Shown in pieces: positions 13,606 to 25,410 of a stretch of 64,000 bases of DNA. The notes below the pieces were generated by a model, which ran no database searches, was not told the DNA's origin, and was given only the letters and a program-made list of their open reading frames with translations. Both the position numbers and the translations under genes were made by a program. Source of the DNA: Sphagnum compactum (Eukaryota > Bryophyta > Sphagnopsida > Sphagnales). The stretch covers positions 8,122,001-8,186,000 of the forward strand of contig OZ234500.1 in assembly GCA_965153455.1 (NCBI GenBank), given 5' to 3'. Position 1 is the stretch's first letter. Every line of letters begins with the position of its first letter.

Positions 13606-13680
13606 GGGAGAATCTGATGTAAGGATCAAACCTTCGACCTCATGCAAGGGTTGAAAGTGAAACCATCAAGATACAAACCC
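13606..13680 (-). repeat. Second tRNA-like segment, possible SINE head
   Basis: Read on the minus strand, it has an anticodon-arm-like stretch followed by 'gcatgaggtcgaagg' and 'ggtttgatcc', resembling the 3' half of a tRNA with a mutated B-box. Decayed; a SINE origin is inferred, not shown. Confidence 0.3.
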
Positions 13681-14939
13681 GAACATGAGAAGGTTATTTC
13701 CTCTTTTTAGATTAAAAAATTTGGTCCTTCAACTAGACTTTTCAAAAAAATCCATTGCAAGATTTGCAATAACAAAAAAGATGAATAATCTCTCATTGTA
13801 ACCCTTCAACATAACATAAGAAAAGAACTTAATGAAAACATAAGAACAATAGTTCTTGTAAGTTTTTTGTGACAATCATTTTCCAACTATGAGGAGTTTT
13901 GAGAGCTCAGAAGGTGTCAAATTCATCAACATCATTCTTGGAACAATTTTTTCTAGCAATTTTTGTAATGATTTTTTCCAAATCAAAGGGTTTTTGAAAG
14001 CTTGAAAAGAGTCATAATCAACAATATAATCTTTCCACAAATTTTCTCCAAATTTGAAAAGTTCCAAATGAATAGAACAATATGATCAATGTATTGAGTA
14101 ACTTATGTTTAAATGGTGTACATTACAAGCTTGTGCACTATGTTATTAACTACATACCATGGGTGTTTTGAAATTGCATCACAAGTAAACTCTTGAGGTT
14201 ATTATAGCACAGTGTACACCTATTTATTTACATGTATCTAAAAACATTCGTAGTTTGATTTGCCAAACAATCCTCAAAGAAGTATGGAATATGATATAAC
14301 ATTTTTCACCATATTATGAGTGATGAAGTACAAGAGCAAACACGGTTCAATTAATGTGGGGACACACATTTTGTTCTTTTAATGTGATTTGAGTAAAATG
14401 TAATCCATGGAAATATTTACACATACCACCATTATGTTGTTATAATCTCAATATGTACAATTAGAAAAAGGACATTATTTTTTTGTGTATTTATTTGAGC
14501 TACAAGAGGGGTAGAGGTGTATTTTTTTAACAATCTAGAATTTAGTGATTAAATTAAAAGGAGGTCTACAAACCTAACAAATCTTCCATGAGATTTGGAA
14601 TTTGATGTAACCTTCTTCAATTCATCACAAATGATAAGTGCAAGAATGAACATTAAATATTTTGCTACTTGGGGACATAAATCAAACGTGCAAACACATT
14701 TTGGTTGTTTTAATTTGAATAAAATCCAACTTAGGAAGCAGTTGCCCATATTACCATTTTGTTTCTTGTGTTGATGTAGTATCAATATATAGGATTAGAA
14801 AATGACGTAAAATTTTGTGTGTTGACTTGAGTTATAGGTTTGGTAGTAACATATGTTTATCAAAAAATTTAGAATTTTGTGATCAAGTTTATAGGAGGAC
14901 AAACTTTCAATGTAAGAACCCAACTTCTAAGGCTATAAC
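13681..14939. other. AT-rich intergenic DNA, no gene recognised
   Basis: No domain-bearing frame. The segments at about 14310-14410 and 14630-14730 share similar phrasing (…aagtgcaa/gagcaa…, acacattttg, gaataaaatcca-like), suggesting an old local duplication. Confidence 0.4.
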
Positions 14940-14968
14940 CTAGTCTGAACCCCGTGCTTAATGCACAG

Positions 14969-15403
14969 GTGTGTGTGCATTTGACAGTACATATTACAAA
15001 ATTACAATTACAAATTACATTTCCAAAACCTCTTTATATACGACATTTCGCATGTATCTATCAAAACCCTGGCCGTTGAAAATCTTGATGTTTGCACTAC
15101 TTGTGATGGGTGAACCGGCACCCACATTGGTAGAAACCCTGAAATTTTTTAGGATGCTTCTAACCCTCGTAAATATGGGATCCTTAATACTAAATAAGTA
15201 CCCCAAGTTTATATGGTGACGAACAGTTTTGGAAATAGAAATTTCATGCAGCCAATGGGAAAGCTCAGCGTGCATTTGACAGTACATATTACAAAATTAC
15301 AATTACAAACTACATTTCCAACACCTCTTTATATACGACATTCCTCATGTATCCATCGGGACCCTAGCCGTTGAAAATCTTGATGTTTGCACTACTTGTG
15401 ACC
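14969..15403 (-). repeat. Direct duplication of the Helitron 3' coding tail
   Basis: A segment of about 135 bases occurs at 14969-15104 and again at about 15272-15403, nearly identical. It encodes the end of the helicase ('ANIKIFNG' ... 'YMRNVVYKEVLEM' stop). The copy nearer the terminus keeps Gln after IKIFNG where the other has a stop. Unrelated-looking sequence lies between them. It could be a nested or chimeric Helitron end. Confidence 0.75.
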
Positions 15404-16911
15404 CGTGAAATAGCAACATACAGCTGACCATGGGAATAGACCGGAGACAGCAAATATACCCCAACGTTGTTCAATGTCTAACCTTGACTCTTGTTGATTG
15501 TGATCGCAAATGCCACTTGAACAGGAAATTGACGATGACGCAGAACAAATGGCCAATTAGTCCCGGAAGGGGACATGATGATGCGGGGTATGAACACACG
15601 TTTGCTGACATTGTTCCCTGTGATGATCTCTGCTTCAATGACACGTTGACCCAATCTCTTGACAATCAACCTTGTACCATTGCACAATCCTATTGATTGA
15701 TTAAGATTACGCAACAAAAGGATTGACATGCCCACTTTGAGTTCCAGCTTATGATTTGCAATACCGCTGAATTGCAAAGTGTTTAGAAATTCCACCGGAT
15801 ACAATGAATCCATTGAAACTCTTGTAGCAGCACTTGCACCTTCTTCTATTGGAGTCAAAGAATTTGCGCTCAGGTACATGTGAAATTCTTCAGATAGCGA
15901 TTCTAGAATTGCATTGTTGACTTCATTGACGTTAGTATTTTTGGGGGCTAGAATGTTGCGTTGCATAAGATACATGGCATCTCCAGAGTGGCACTGGTGA
16001 CTCAGATAGATGGTTCGGATTAATCCTCTTAAGCTGCAATCTTCTGCTGGCAGCCTCATATGGGATGGAATCTTGATCCAATCTGGATCGACACCTTCTT
16101 CTTCTGCAATGGCAAGAAGACTACCATCTCCAACATTCAACACCCATTTGGCAAACTCTCGCTGTTCTTTAGAATGGACTGCCATGATTTGCATGTTAAT
16201 ATGAAGACGAAGAATTGTAACATGCTGCCAAAGATGTGATCGAGGCAACGAAACATTGACAATGTCTTCTCGTCCTCCCTTGGGAACAACAGGCAAGATC
16301 TGTCGAAAATCCCCACCAAGGACCACGGTTTTCCCACCAAAGATTTTTTCGATTGCCTTTGCGTCATCCAATTGCATCAAATCACGCAGGGTCCGATCAA
16401 CAGCTTCGATAGCCCAACGATGCATCATCAGTGCCTCATCCCAAATGATCAAATCAGCTTTACGCACCAACTCGGCCACTTTCCTATGTTGTGTGATGTT
16501 GCAAGTTGACTTATCGTGCAGATCAATCGGAATCTTGAATCTTGAATGGGCGGTTCTACCACCCAGAAGCAACAAAGATGCAATTCCTGATGAGGCAACT
16601 ACAAGCATGATTTTGCCTTGCTCTCGTAGACGGGACAGAAGTGTTGTCCAAACAAATGTTTTGCCGGTTCCACCACTGCCATACACAAACAACAGTTTGC
16701 CCTCTTTATTAGTCACGACATTCAAAATAGTTTCATATGCCCTGCGCTGATCATCATTGAGCCTATCTTCTGCATTGTCTACATCTGTGGTCAATGAATG
16801 CCGATCATAAGCCAGCTCTTCTTGGACCAATCGGTTTCCTCCATGAAGAGAAGAGATGTAATTAGACTTGGGAAGCGTTGGAAAATCCTCCAGGCGGTGT
16901 CCGTTGCGCAT
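15310..16911 (-). pseudogene. Helitron Pif1-like helicase region, broken
   Basis: An open frame of 477 residues runs from 16911 to 15478, then a TAG interrupts it immediately after 'NKSQG' and the frame resumes to a stop at 15310-15312. Visible motifs: Walker A GSGGTGKT (residues 78-85 of the open part), a Walker-B-like 'LIIWDEALM', 'FGGKTVVLGGDFRQILPV', and the C-terminal 'TINKSQG' and 'GQLYVAISRV' that typify Pif1/Helitron helicases. In an active element this unwinds DNA during rolling-circle transposition. The long intact stretch suggests fairly recent decay. The frame joins upstream to the Rep region through a single further stop. Confidence 0.88.
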
Positions 16912-19470
16912 GAGAACCTAATCGATCTCATACAATGCACGATCCTTTAGCGCATCCTCAGAAAGGGTAACAGTTGGATCATCACGTTCGTAGTGTGTCA
17001 TTGCTTCAATGTCATCGCTCAAAGACTCCCAATGTACATCCCATAGCTGTCTGGGATTCGTGACCTCACAAAACATCAACATGGAGGCAAACATGTCACA
17101 CAGCTATCGTCCTGAGGCCCAAACACCGGCTTCTTCTAAGGCATGATGCCATTCATTGTCGTTTGCAAACAAACCCATTGCAATGCATGCATCTTTGAAT
17201 GTGTCGTGCACTGTGCCATCCACTGTCCGCATATGCTCGTAGGATGTGGCACCTTTGATGCAGTTTAGCAACATTCGTAAATAATAACGTTCACCCGATG
17301 TCGGGTGTGCATAATACATGCGACCAATGGCAAAGCTTCTCTTGCGCATTGTCTATCGCTTCAACTTCCGATTCCACACCCATTGCTGAGGGAATTGATC
17401 GAACGTAAGGCTTCTTGCAACTTCCGATTCTTGGTTTGTTTTGAACCATTCTGTGAGCATCATTCTGGAAATGGTTGACCGTGTTGCCACTTCCTGCACA
17501 TCATCGTCATCATCAAACAACACCATTTGTTGATTGGGCAAATGGTATTGCAAACGCTCAACGGTAGGAAACCGCTCATACATATCAAACTTGAAGATGC
17601 GTCCCGCTGCTTCCGATGCAGATACATAGCGACAGTCGAGATATTTTTTAATTTCATCAGTTTCGACCACATTCCCTTCAGTGGCATTGTCACTATGGCG
17701 CGAGATCTCAACAGTTGCACGATCATGTCCTTTATATACATACTTGAATAGATATTTGACTGCACGAATGTTGTTGCAGACCTCAACGTTGATGTGCGCA
17801 TCGTATTTGGTCGATAAATAAACATTGTGCGGTACCACCCAACGGTTGTCTAATTCAATGCCATGAACCAAAAGTGTGTGCCCCGTATTTCTGCGCCGAT
17901 AAATAGGATATTCGTTTACATCCATCACCGTCTCGGATTAGAACTTGCGTGGATATTATTTTTTGCATTTGCCTTCTTCCATGCACGGGGCATTTGGAAA
18001 CGTAGCTCCACATGGACCATGCATCATGCATCTGACAACCGTCTTGTGGGCCAACTTGTTTGTTTTTGAATTCGGAAGTTCAACACTGATCATGCGGTCT
18101 ACATCCTCAACCGTGTGCGGCTTGCAATCTTCGGTAAAGAAGATGAGAATGTGTGCATGCGGCAGCCCACGCTTTTGAAATTCAACGACATAAATTCCCG
18201 CAATCGTGCGTCCCAGAATATGCTTATTGTGAATGTCATTGATCAACTCCTTCAACTTGATTTTGAACACTCGGGTTACCAAATTTGGTCGATCCTGAGG
18301 TTGTTGTCCGAGTAGCAACGCTCTCTTAATTTCAAGCCATTGGGGATTGCAAGTGAATGTAACAAACGCATCCGGGCAGCCGACCCATCTGCAGATTGCC
18401 ATGGCATTTTGAAAATTCTAAACCATGTGACGTGGACCTATTGTGAAAGAAGATGGCAAAATGATCCTCTGTCCGATGGCAGCATCGTTATTGTCACATG
18501 CAGCAATGGCATCCTAAAGGCCTTGATAAAGATCTGTGCGAAATTTTTTTTGATTCAGGCGCAGATACTTCAAGTGATTTTGTTCGATAGCCGCATAAGC
18601 ATCCATAATGTATTGATGCCGCAATCGGTCACCCCGAAGCAACGCAATGCCATCAGTGTCTCGATGTTGAAATCAATAACCATAAAATTTTGCCTTTGTC
18701 ACATTGCAATGCTTTCTTTGAAGCTCAGATTTTTCCGCATGGTCTTCATCCAAATCTGCATAAGCAACAACACCATTGAGCAAAATATTTGGATGCCATC
18801 CATCCTCACCGTAAGGAAATAGCAACGAATAATGTAGAGCCATGTATCCCACATGTAGTTCGAAAATGCGCTAAAACGGGCCAGGTTGCTTAGCAAGGAC
18901 GACGTCACATCTGTCTACAGCCTTAGAACCATCTTCTACCATCAATGCAGCGACTTCATCGGCCGTCGGCACATTATATCAACGGGCATCCTTTTCGATA
19001 GTTAATGAGATGCAATTTCAGATCCATGGGAGCACCTTCTGTTGCCATCATATCCTTTGCCATTTTGAACACTTCGACATAGGGATTGATATTGTACATC
19101 ATGGTCAACAACCGATTCAACGTCGTTGGATCAAGTGATGGCATAACGGCATGGCGGTTTTGATGTTCGCATTTCGTATCATGAATGTATAGCTGTGCAA
19201 ACTATGGACGTTGTCCTTTGGCAGGACATTAGGATCCGATTTTGTGATAAAGCTCACCTTGAATGCGAAAGGAGTACGATCCAGGGCCTCTTGTTACCGA
19301 CTCATCAACTTTGGCACCGAGCGAAGTGAATGCTAACACCGAATTGTACATGCGAATCTGATCTCGAAATTTGACGGCACTACTCTCTTTGCTTGTTAAA
19401 AGAACTTCTAGCTCTTGCGGTGTTGTAGGAAGACTCGGCAACAGAACTTTTTTTTTTCTCTTTCTTTTGC
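16912..19470 (-). pseudogene. Helitron N-terminal and HUH Rep nuclease region, broken
   Basis: Reading down the minus strand: the Helitron N-terminal block 'SYSFRIQGELYHKIGS' (19229-19441), a stop, then 'FAQLYIHDT' and 'DPTTLNRLL' (about 19080-19200). Next comes the Rep domain at 17956-18402, with 'FVTFTCNPQW' and the HUH motif PHAHIL (histidines at about 18151-18159). The tyrosine motif 'YLFKYVYKG' is near 17740-17757. Then follow 17104-17349 and a linker to the helicase. At least six in-frame stops separate the blocks (for example near 19228, 18950, 18420, 17940 and 17350). An N-terminal zinc-finger part is missing or unrecognisable, so the element is truncated or very decayed at its 5' end. 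Confidence 0.85.
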
Positions 19471-20680
19471 TCTCTAACGGAACCTAAAGGATTATGTCCC
19501 TATTACAGGCAATAATAGTACGTCTCGTTAGAACTGCAGTACTATGGCGCCGTCCTGTGCAGCCTGCAGATGGGAAAACACGGGCCAGCAAGCATCTCAA
19601 AGAAGCTGAGAGTACTTAGTGAGTCAAACAAAAGAAGCATCAGAGAGAGACAAAACGAGAGAGACAAAGAGAACCGAGAGAGCCGGCCAGAGAGAGGAGA
19701 GGTTGGAAGAGTGCGTGGAAGAAGTTGACTACCGAATAGTGAATGGCATGAACTTGTGTGGAGCTTCTTCAGAAGGTCCATTGATCTTCGGTTGCATCTC
19801 CTACACAGGAACACTTGTGGTCGTGTTGGTGGGGCGCACTTGCTGATCTTGTTGTGTTTTCACAAGATGTGTGTGCTGCTGTACTGTCGGCGTCGAAAGT
19901 AGTAGTGGTCCTGCATCGTTTCCTTTGTCCATAGTCGGACCATGTGTCTGCTACGCCACACAAATCCATACAGCAGCAGCAGCAGCTTCGCCGGCCCGCT
20001 GATCGGCTATGGTGGTGGTCACAGGCAATAGTTCATCGCGAGCAGATGCAGCAGCGTCCGTGCTGCAAATATAGAATACTTGCGCTTCTCGCGGAATGAG
20101 TTGAATATCCTGCACAAAAGCATTACATTGCTGTTTTTCTAACCCTGAGTGCACGTACAACATCTCCCGTGTCCTGTAGTTTGGCAATGCTCTTCCCGCA
20201 CTGGCCATTCGCAATCATCTGCTTTCTAGATGCTCTCTTCTTCCACATGGTTACTTTCTTCCTGCCAGGAGTCTTCTTCTTTCTCTAATCCTGGAGAACT
20301 CAAGATGGAGCCTGTACAGTCTCGCTCTTCTTCTTCCAATCTTTCAGAGCTTTTCGTCTTCTTCCAACCATACAAATCCTCGTCGATCATCATCCTCCAT
20401 GTGCTGCTTGCTTGCTGGACGGTGCATAAATTACATATAGGATGGAGGGCCATTCCTGGTTTCTTTCCTTCCCATTCTTGGTCGGCAGAAAGCTGCAGTG
20501 TCAGACTCAGTAGAGGGATGCACACCGGTAACCTCGGAGCTTGCAGGGTGTCGATTTGCATGGACGACCGGATGGATGGACAGAGGGACGACGGGACGGA
20601 TGGACGACGGGACGGATTCAGGGGAAGCTTCATTTTTCATCCCGACGTCTTTTACTATATGTAATAACAAATTGACTTAA
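19471..20680. other. GC-richer unassigned segment next to the Helitron
   Basis: Composition differs sharply from the AT-rich DNA after 20680. It contains a GA-rich stretch (about 19634-19705), a minus frame at 19951-20214 (88 codons with stop, no recognised domain), CTTCTT-rich frames, and a short GACGGAtG-type tandem repeat (about 20563-20625). It could be the non-coding 5' part of the Helitron, sequence captured by it, or remains of a gene. I do not recognise any protein here. Confidence 0.35.
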
Positions 20681-22540
20681 TTTTCATGTTGGACTGATTG
20701 AGGTTGAATCATGCACATAGATGAGTATTAAGAAAATTGCCAAGTTGTCCAATGGAAAATATAATCATTAACCACAATATCCAAGTAGAAGAAAAAAAAC
20801 ATGCTTAGCATGGGTGATGTGCATGTATCACCTAAGAAATAACCTTGATATTATTCAAGCTCATTGATTTTTTGTATTTTTAGTGATGTCTTCGTCACCC
20901 AAATATGGTCATCAATTTTGGTTGAAGAGGAATGTGAGGTTCTAGATTTTATCTGGGATTATTGTCTTGTGTTTAAAGCCTAGAAGATTCAAGTTGGCGT
21001 TAATGTGGGATGACTTGCATATTAGGTAACAAAACATGATGTGGCAATTAGTTGATTGTTAGCTATAAATGATTATTTAAATCTAACCATTTTGACACTT
21101 AACATTTGGTGTACATCAATTGTAGCATTGAAAGTTGATGTAGATGGACACACAATGTTACACATTGCTTTCACATGATGTTGATTGAGCAAATCTAATA
21201 AGTATGAAACATGTAAGACCACCTATTTTAAGAGTAAACAAGTAGAGAAAATAAATTAAATACATTAAAATTTGAAATTTGATTTTCATGTTTATGGGCA
21301 ACTCTTGACAAGAGATCCATTGAAATTAGTGAGGGCAGTAGATGTTGCATTGATTCAAGGGAAATTAACAAATTAAGTTAACAATCTATCCAAAACCTAT
21401 GTGCATTTTGAAATTAAACTAGTTTTAATTGTGGGCATTCGTATAACAAGTGAGTTGACATTTTCAAATTTGTAGTAATCTCATCAATTCAATAATTAGA
21501 CAAAAGGTTACAAGATCAATCATCCTTGGGTTGAGTGGTGGCAAGGTTGATGGCAAGGTGGTTTCGATGGACCATGTGGATGTGAAAATGCCAGAGGTGT
21601 TTATGCCCAACATCGTGATTCCATTTTGTCTGCTAACAACATACCATGTCAATTCATTATCATAGGTCCTCAATAGGGGCTATCATCTTTGGTCATCGAA
21701 GTTTTTAAAGCTCGTTAAATTTTTAAGGTGATATGCACAATCATGAACGTTCAACTTAGTTGGGTTAACACCAAGAAACGTGACATTAATGAATAATGTT
21801 CAATTTAGTTGGGTTAACACCAAGAAACGTTCCATTGACAAACTATGTACTTGAGCGTTGGACTTTAAAACATTATGCATGAGTACACATTCTCTTGTTG
21901 GTTTGATGTATGCAAATTTTGTTTAAGGATTGAACTTGAAATTTGTTTGTTTTTTAGCTTATGCTTCTTCCAATTCAAATCAAATTCCAAAAGTTTTTTA
22001 TATGGTACTATTTAGTTGGTCCCAATATTGAGGCTCAATGTGAAATTTGTGTTGAATTTTGTTTTCATGAGTTGGCAAAAACCTAAGTCCTAAAACCCTA
22101 AATCCAAATGATTGAATATCCTAAATCAAATAACAAACATTTCACATGTGGTAAACCCATAAGCCATTCAATAACATGTGTACCATGATAATTGATCTCC
22201 ATATATTTCCCAAATTCAATTTTGACCAATTATAATGCGACACATGGTACAATTAATCATATCCATGATTACACCAATAAGATTGTCATGAATATTGAAA
22301 GTTAGTAAAATAAATGAGTAACCATTGATTATTGATTGAAAATCGACACCTATCAATACCCAATAACAATTGCATATTACCATGTGGTGCATTTTAAGAA
22401 GTCTAATTTCAACATTTTATTTCTTAATAATTTGACACAAAACGTATGAATGTCATTTGCCAATGGAAGATCTTTTACTAGACTTCATGCATATGCCAAA
22501 AAGAATCCAAAATGTGATTTTCATGCTTAAAATCTTATAC
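20681..22540. other. AT-rich intergenic DNA with a short tandem duplication
   Basis: No gene recognised. A 33-base segment beginning 'gttcaacttagttggg' at about 21748 is repeated at about 21800 (52-base spacing, near identical). The rest is low-complexity AT-rich sequence. Confidence 0.5.
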
Positions 22541-23060
22541 TTACCATAAGACTACCCTAAAACCTTATAAGCTTACACACTTAAATGTGAACCCTAAATC
22601 CAAACTCAAAAAAATAACAATTAACCAATAACTAATAACCTTTTAAGACCCAAAATAATTATTTAAAAATTAAATTCTAAAGTGAAAACCCTAAATTTGA
22701 AAACCTTAACCTAAATGAAAACTTTAAACCCCAAAACCTTGGCCTAAAATATGAACTTTAAAAACCCAAACCTAATAACTAAAACATATCCCTTAAATTC
22801 AAACCCTAAAAAAAAACTAATAACTAACCCTTAAAAAACCAATTGAAAAATAAGCACTTGAGCACAAACCTGAAAAAATAACAATTAAAAAATAACCCTT
22901 GAAACCTAAATTTTTTATTGAAAAATTATAAAGTAAACCCTAAAACCGAAATAAATTAACCCCTAAAACTCAAACCATACAACAACAACACACACGGCCC
23001 TACACCCCCTCCCCTCAAAACACAAAAAAATTATAAACCCTAGAGCTTAAACCCACACAA
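22541..23060. repeat. Degenerate CCCTAAA-like tract
   Basis: About 500 bases with many imperfect copies of aaccctaaa, aaacccta and aaaccttaa, i.e. relatives of the plant telomere unit CCCTAAA but without regular spacing. It ends just upstream of BTF3. It may be an ancient interstitial telomere-like sequence or simply AC-rich low-complexity DNA. Confidence 0.5.
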
Positions 23061-23261
23061 TCCTGTAACCCTCAAACTCCTAGATAACTAGTAGAGGACA
23101 ACCTAAAAACAACAAAATTTGTCCAAAAAGCAAAAAAAAAAAAAAAAACCCCCACTGAGCTTCACTAGCAATATTCACTGAATTCCTTGTTTTTTCTACT
23201 TTAGGTATTTAAAGAAATATATAGGAATTTAATTTCACTTAAAGAACCCCAAAAACAGAAA

Positions 23262-23287
23262 ACCACACACACACACACACACACACA
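23262..23287. repeat. (AC)n microsatellite
   Basis: An uninterrupted run of about 12 AC units about 170 bases upstream of the BTF3 start codon. Confidence 0.9.
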
Positions 23288-23456
23288 AACTAGTTAGAAG
23301 TTAGTGTGTAGTTATGGGTAGAATAGCGGGTGACCCGGGCGGAATGGAGCGGGTGAGAGCAGCCCTAAACAGGGACGGTCTCCCTCGTTGCCTTTCTCTC
23401 CTTTCGTGAGCGTATCTGTAGGAGAACGTGTTTTGTGCAACGCCATCGCCGCCACC

Positions 23457-25410
23457 ATGAACAAGGAAAAGCTCATGAAGATGGCGAGTGCCGTCAGGAC
23501 CGGCGGCAAGGGCAGCGTTCGAAGGTATGCTCACTTTTTTTTTTCCCTCTTTGTGCAACTTCCATCTTCTTCTGCTCATACTTTCTCTGCCTTTGCCGCT
23601 CTCCTTGTACTCATACACGTTGCGTTTGTACTTGAGGTTTAGCAATACCTTGTTTGTGTCAATAATAGGCCCGCTCGGTTTCCTCCTTTGCCTCTGTTTC
23701 CACTTTTTATCTGGTCGTGTGAATATTGAGCACTGCTTTTTATCATGCTTTTCTTTTGTTGCTTTGGGTTTTTGGAAAATAAAAATCTTTTTGTATAGCA
23801 TGGTTTATCTCTGTATCAAAGGGGTTTTTTCTATGAGCAGCAGTAGCTGTTTGTTGCAAATTCTTGGCTCTATCCAGAATTTGCTATACCATTCTTGTAG
23901 TCAGTTTTAGTGAAGACATTAGCTGGGTTGTGATGCTTCTGCTACGAAGCAAAACTGTGTAGGGTTTGAAAATGTTGGCCTTTTGGTTTCAGGAAAAAGA
24001 AAGCTGTGCACAAGACCACCACAACAGATGATAAGAGGTTGCAGAGCACTTTGAAGAGGCTAGGTGTCAATACTATTCCCGGCATTGAGGAAGTGAACAT
24101 CTTCAAGGATGAAACTGTCATCCACTTTGTAAACCCTAAGGGTATTGCCCTCCAGACTCCAGTCTTTGCAGCTTCTATCCATCATCTACAAATGCTGATT
24201 TGCACTTTGTAGTGTATGCAGTTGCAGAGTTGTGAAATAGTCTTGATTTTATGTGGCATATATTGAATGCTATTTATTTGAAGGGATTTTATCAACCACC
24301 ACTATAGCAGTCTTTTGAACTCAGATTGCATGTGGTTTCTTTGCTTTGAAGTAGACATGCAAAAAGTCCTGAACTTATCCTGAGTCTTTCCATTTCTTCT
24401 GGAAATGTGACAGGAACTCAGGATACAGATGTTTTATAATGGTCTTTGCCTAAAGTTTTGGGAGGACCATTATCTTCTTATCTACACCCACCATCAAGGG
24501 CTGATGATTCCATGCATGGTCATGGCAGTTTTTCACTGCTATTCATAAATGAAGGTGATGGTCTGACACTTTGTGAGCGATGCTCAAAGGTTATGACTGC
24601 ACTCATTGTCATGTTACCTTAAAATTGTTGTCGTTGAGATATCTCTGCAACTTCATAGATATGCAACAAGCCCTAAATTTATTACTAATTCTGTTCATGT
24701 CTGCTTTATTGACTGCAGTCCAAGCCTCTATTGCTGCTAACACATGGGTCGTGACTGGAGCTTCACAAATAAAGAGTAAGTCTAGTGTGTAATTCCTTTG
24801 GAAAAAGATGTGTTTTTTTCGTTGTACAGGCTTGGTATGGGGTTTGTATCTTGTCCATACTACTTGGTGTAGTCTTTGTGCGTTTTTTGTGACTCAGAGT
24901 TTAGGGAATTAGCTCCTGACTTGTTCCCTCTGGGTGTTCCTTTTGGCCAACAGAACTTCAGGACCTTTTACCAGGGATCATCAATCAGCTTGGTATGTTT
25001 ACACTCACCAGAAAAGTTTAGCAGTTTGAAATTGAATGTACAGGAAGAAAGTACCTTGCTTGTGGCTCTATTGTAACAACCATAAAGAACTTTACCTCTG
25101 TGCTGCAAATATGGTAACATGAATAACAGCTGCCAAGATGGATGTATTTCAATAGCTGTTAAATTTTGAGATTTGACTCTTATGGTAAAGTAATTGCCAA
25201 GATGAGTATAATCTGCAGCTTCATGCTTGGTTTTCACACTTGTTACACTGACATGCAGGCCCAGACAATCTTGTCAATTTGAAGAAGATAGCACAGCAGT
25301 TTCAGAGGCAAGAAAGGGCAGGTGCACAAGATGAGGACGATGATGATGTTCCTGATCTAGTAGAGGGGGAGAGCTTTGAGGAAGCTTCAAAGCAGGAGGC
25401 TGCTGCCTAA
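23457..25410 (+). CDS. BTF3: Basic transcription factor 3 / nascent polypeptide-associated complex beta subunit
   Basis: Beta subunit of the ribosome-associated NAC, which pairs with NAC-alpha and shields nascent chains. Five exons: 23457-23524, 23993-24141, 24719-24775, 24954-24992 and 25259-25410 (stop TAA), giving 154 residues. All introns are GT-AG and phase-consistent. The start ATG sits in a strong context (gccaccATGa) and gives the family N-terminus [19 protein letters not shown]. Next comes the basic ribosome-binding stretch RRKKKAVHK (residues 22-30). The NAC domain runs from about 38 to 100 ('[12 protein letters not shown]', 'ANTWVVTG'). The tail is acidic ([11 protein letters not shown]). 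Length is typical of plant BTF3. Intron 2 contains a copy of a repeat that is also found in PSD introns. No defect seen. Confidence 0.96.
24381..24658 (+). repeat. Dispersed intronic repeat, copy in BTF3 intron 2
   Basis: From 'tgagtctttccatt' to 'gcaacttcatagat', this stretch aligns along its length with 56914-57197 in PSD intron 6. Shared words include 'aactcaggat', 'cttatctacaccca', 'gaaggtgatggtctg' and 'ggttatgactgcactcattg'. Partial copies lie at 54485-54605 and 56517-56640. No terminal inverted repeats or tRNA head are obvious. Confidence 0.85.

Larger units (their letters stand above)
14940..19470 (-). mobile_element. Decayed Helitron (RepHel rolling-circle transposon)
   Basis: On the minus strand the order is N-terminal Helitron region, HUH Rep domain, then Pif1-type helicase, as in plant Helitrons. 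The 3' end is recognisable: a 7-bp-stem hairpin at 14951-14969 (cccgtgcttaatgcacagg on plus), then 7 bases, then CTAG at 14940-14943, matching the CTRR terminus. The base after CTAG is G rather than the usual T. The 5' TC end could not be identified; the upper boundary given is only where Helitron-like coding stops. The reading frame is broken by several stops, so this copy is not autonomous. The helicase C-terminal tail is present twice (see the duplication entry). Confidence 0.85.

Noticed and set aside
19500-19540. Helitron 5' end candidate with 'tctaacgagacgtactatta' on the minus strand
   Set aside because: It begins with TC but is not preceded by A and lacks supporting copies; too weak to annotate as the terminus.
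20226-20680. Overlapping frames on both strands rich in Ser or Pro/Ser
   Set aside because: They arise from CTTCTT-rich and GACGG-type simple repeats; no conserved domain.
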